Source: Neobacillus vireti (GTDB lineage Bacteria; Bacillota; Bacilli; Bacillales; Cytobacillaceae). Taken from it: a DNA stretch of 64,000 nt. The notes beneath the pieces were generated by a model. That model was given only the letters and a program-made list of their open reading frames with translations, did not search any database and was not told the DNA's origin. The DNA is taken from positions 1 through 64,000 of the forward strand of contig NZ_LDNB01000007.1 of NCBI RefSeq assembly GCF_001026695.1. The letters are read 5' to 3'. Position numbers and translations under genes: made by a program. Of the stretch, positions 63,432 to 64,000 are shown one piece after another (position 1 is the first letter of the stretch; every line of letters begins with the position of its first letter).

Positions 63432-64000
63432 GTGGCAGTTAATTTAGGAATACTCATTAGTGCGTTAGGGACAATCTTAGGTGCGATGCCCGCTTTATTA
63501 TTAAGCAATGTAACACATCGTATTAAGGATAATTTATTAGCCTATAGTGCTGGAATCATGGTAGCAGCTTCTACCTATGCTTTAATCCCTTCAACGTTAA
63601 AGTTATCTAATATGTTTGTTTTGGTGATTGGAATTTTATTAGGAACTACGACACTTACATTATTAGAGATTAGTTTACCACATTTAGAGATGGATCACTC
63701 GGTCCACGCTAACCAGAAAACCAATCCTCTTCTCTTAATCGCTGCAATGGCGATACATAATATACCTGAAGGCATGTCAGTAGGAATCAGCTATGCTAGT
63801 CAACTAGACGATTTAGGCTCCCTCGTTTCTTTTTCCATTGGTCTTCAAAACATACCCGAAGGATTCTTAGTTTGCCTATTTTTAATTACGAATCAAATCC
63901 CAAAGGTACAAGCACTCTTATATACTGCTTTTACTGCGGGAATAGAATTGGTTTCCTCATTTATTGGTCTGCAAATAAGCGACCAACATTTAGATATTAT
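63432..64000 (+). CDS. ZIP-family metal transporter (ZupT-like), cut by the window end
   Basis: The frame starts with GTG at 63432 (AAAGGTGG seven bases before) and runs open to the edge, giving 189 residues. It shows MAVNLGILISALGTILGAMPALLL, the histidine-containing AIHNIPEGMSVG motif of ZIP helix 4, and the second signature LQNIPEGFLV of helix 5, both metal-binding. A short His-containing loop (LEMDHSVHANQK) lies between helices 3 and 4. ZIP proteins import zinc, iron or manganese. Its place next to a metal-exporting ATPase suggests a metal-homeostasis pair. Confidence 0.88.
   Translation, partial: MAVNLGILISALGTILGAMPALLLSNVTHRIKDNLLAYSAGIMVAASTYALIPSTLKLSNMFVLVIGILLGTTTLTLLEISLPHLEMDHSVHANQKTNPLLLIAAMAIHNIPEGMSVGISYASQLDDLGSLVSFSIGLQNIPEGFLVCLFLITNQIPKVQALLYTAFTAGIELVSSFIGLQISDQHLDI

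Overview
The window reads as chromosomal DNA of a low-GC Gram-positive endospore-former of the family Bacillaceae (Bacillus, Neobacillus or Mesobacillus type). The evidence is a CIRCE-controlled groES-groEL operon with ydiK and ydiL beside it as in Bacillus subtilis, frequent TTG starts with strong GGAGG ribosome sites, a seven-gene Mrp antiporter operon, nupNOPQ, and a YthAB-type cytochrome bd oxidase. No rRNA, tRNA or CRISPR array was seen.

Layout. 1-0.9 kb: what looks like the right end of an IS3-type element joined to the 3' half of an MFS drug exporter. 0.9-4.2 kb: ydiK, ydiL, groES, groEL. 4.1-6.1 kb: a stranded phage replication pair (initiator-like protein plus G39P-like helicase loader) between two near-identical copies of the groEL terminator. 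6.2-9.8 kb: a two-domain ribbon-helix-helix regulator, two peptide-type ABC permeases (the second frameshifted), a small ORF and a proline-iminopeptidase-like hydrolase. 9.9-11.1 kb: a decayed repeat, a hairpin and a small lipoprotein-like ORF. 11.1-16.9 kb: mrpABCDEFG. 17-18.5 kb: a deletion scar joining a truncated BCCT transporter to a truncated LysR gene. 19-20.4 kb: a protein of three fused RidA domains. 20.7-23.6 kb: yusG-like gene and cydAB. 24-31 kb: SEC-C protein, VanZ protein, L25/Ctc, an integrase remnant, pirin, HxlR regulator, FMN reductase, MFS exporter. 31.5-35.1 kb: manO and the mannose-type PTS manLMN behind a long leader with a terminator hairpin. 35.2-38.6 kb: Gfo/Idh oxidoreductase, M24-fold protein, DeoR-type regulator with phased repeats. 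38.7-44 kb: guanine-type riboswitch and nupNOPQ. 44-45.1 kb: two decayed copies of a repeat. 45.3-53.1 kb: PssA-like enzyme, OYE, ketopantoate-reductase-like protein, IclR, aldo/keto reductase, LysR and a FUSC-type exporter. 53.2-59.5 kb: a second integrase remnant and a UgpBAEC-like ABC operon with a metallo-beta-lactamase hydrolase and the first 50 codons of a 5'-nucleotidase. 59.6-60.5 kb: the one intact copy of the repeated HTH/coiled-coil gene. 61-64 kb: metal homeostasis, with a P1B ATPase (PfeT/ZosA-like) and a ZIP transporter running off the window.

How it fits together. Stable operons (chaperonin, Mrp, cytochrome bd, nucleoside import, man PTS) alternate with patches of decay: IS end, phage replication genes, integrase stumps, five copies of an HTH gene, REP-like palindromes and truncated genes. 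Regulation can be read directly at several points: CIRCE for groESL, a guanine-type riboswitch for nupNOPQ, a leader hairpin for manLMN, and repeat arrays before the RHH and DeoR genes. The observations most worth following are the fused triple RidA, the RHH regulator with paired sites, the HTH repeat family with a conserved upstream palindrome, and the replication module bracketed by terminator copies.
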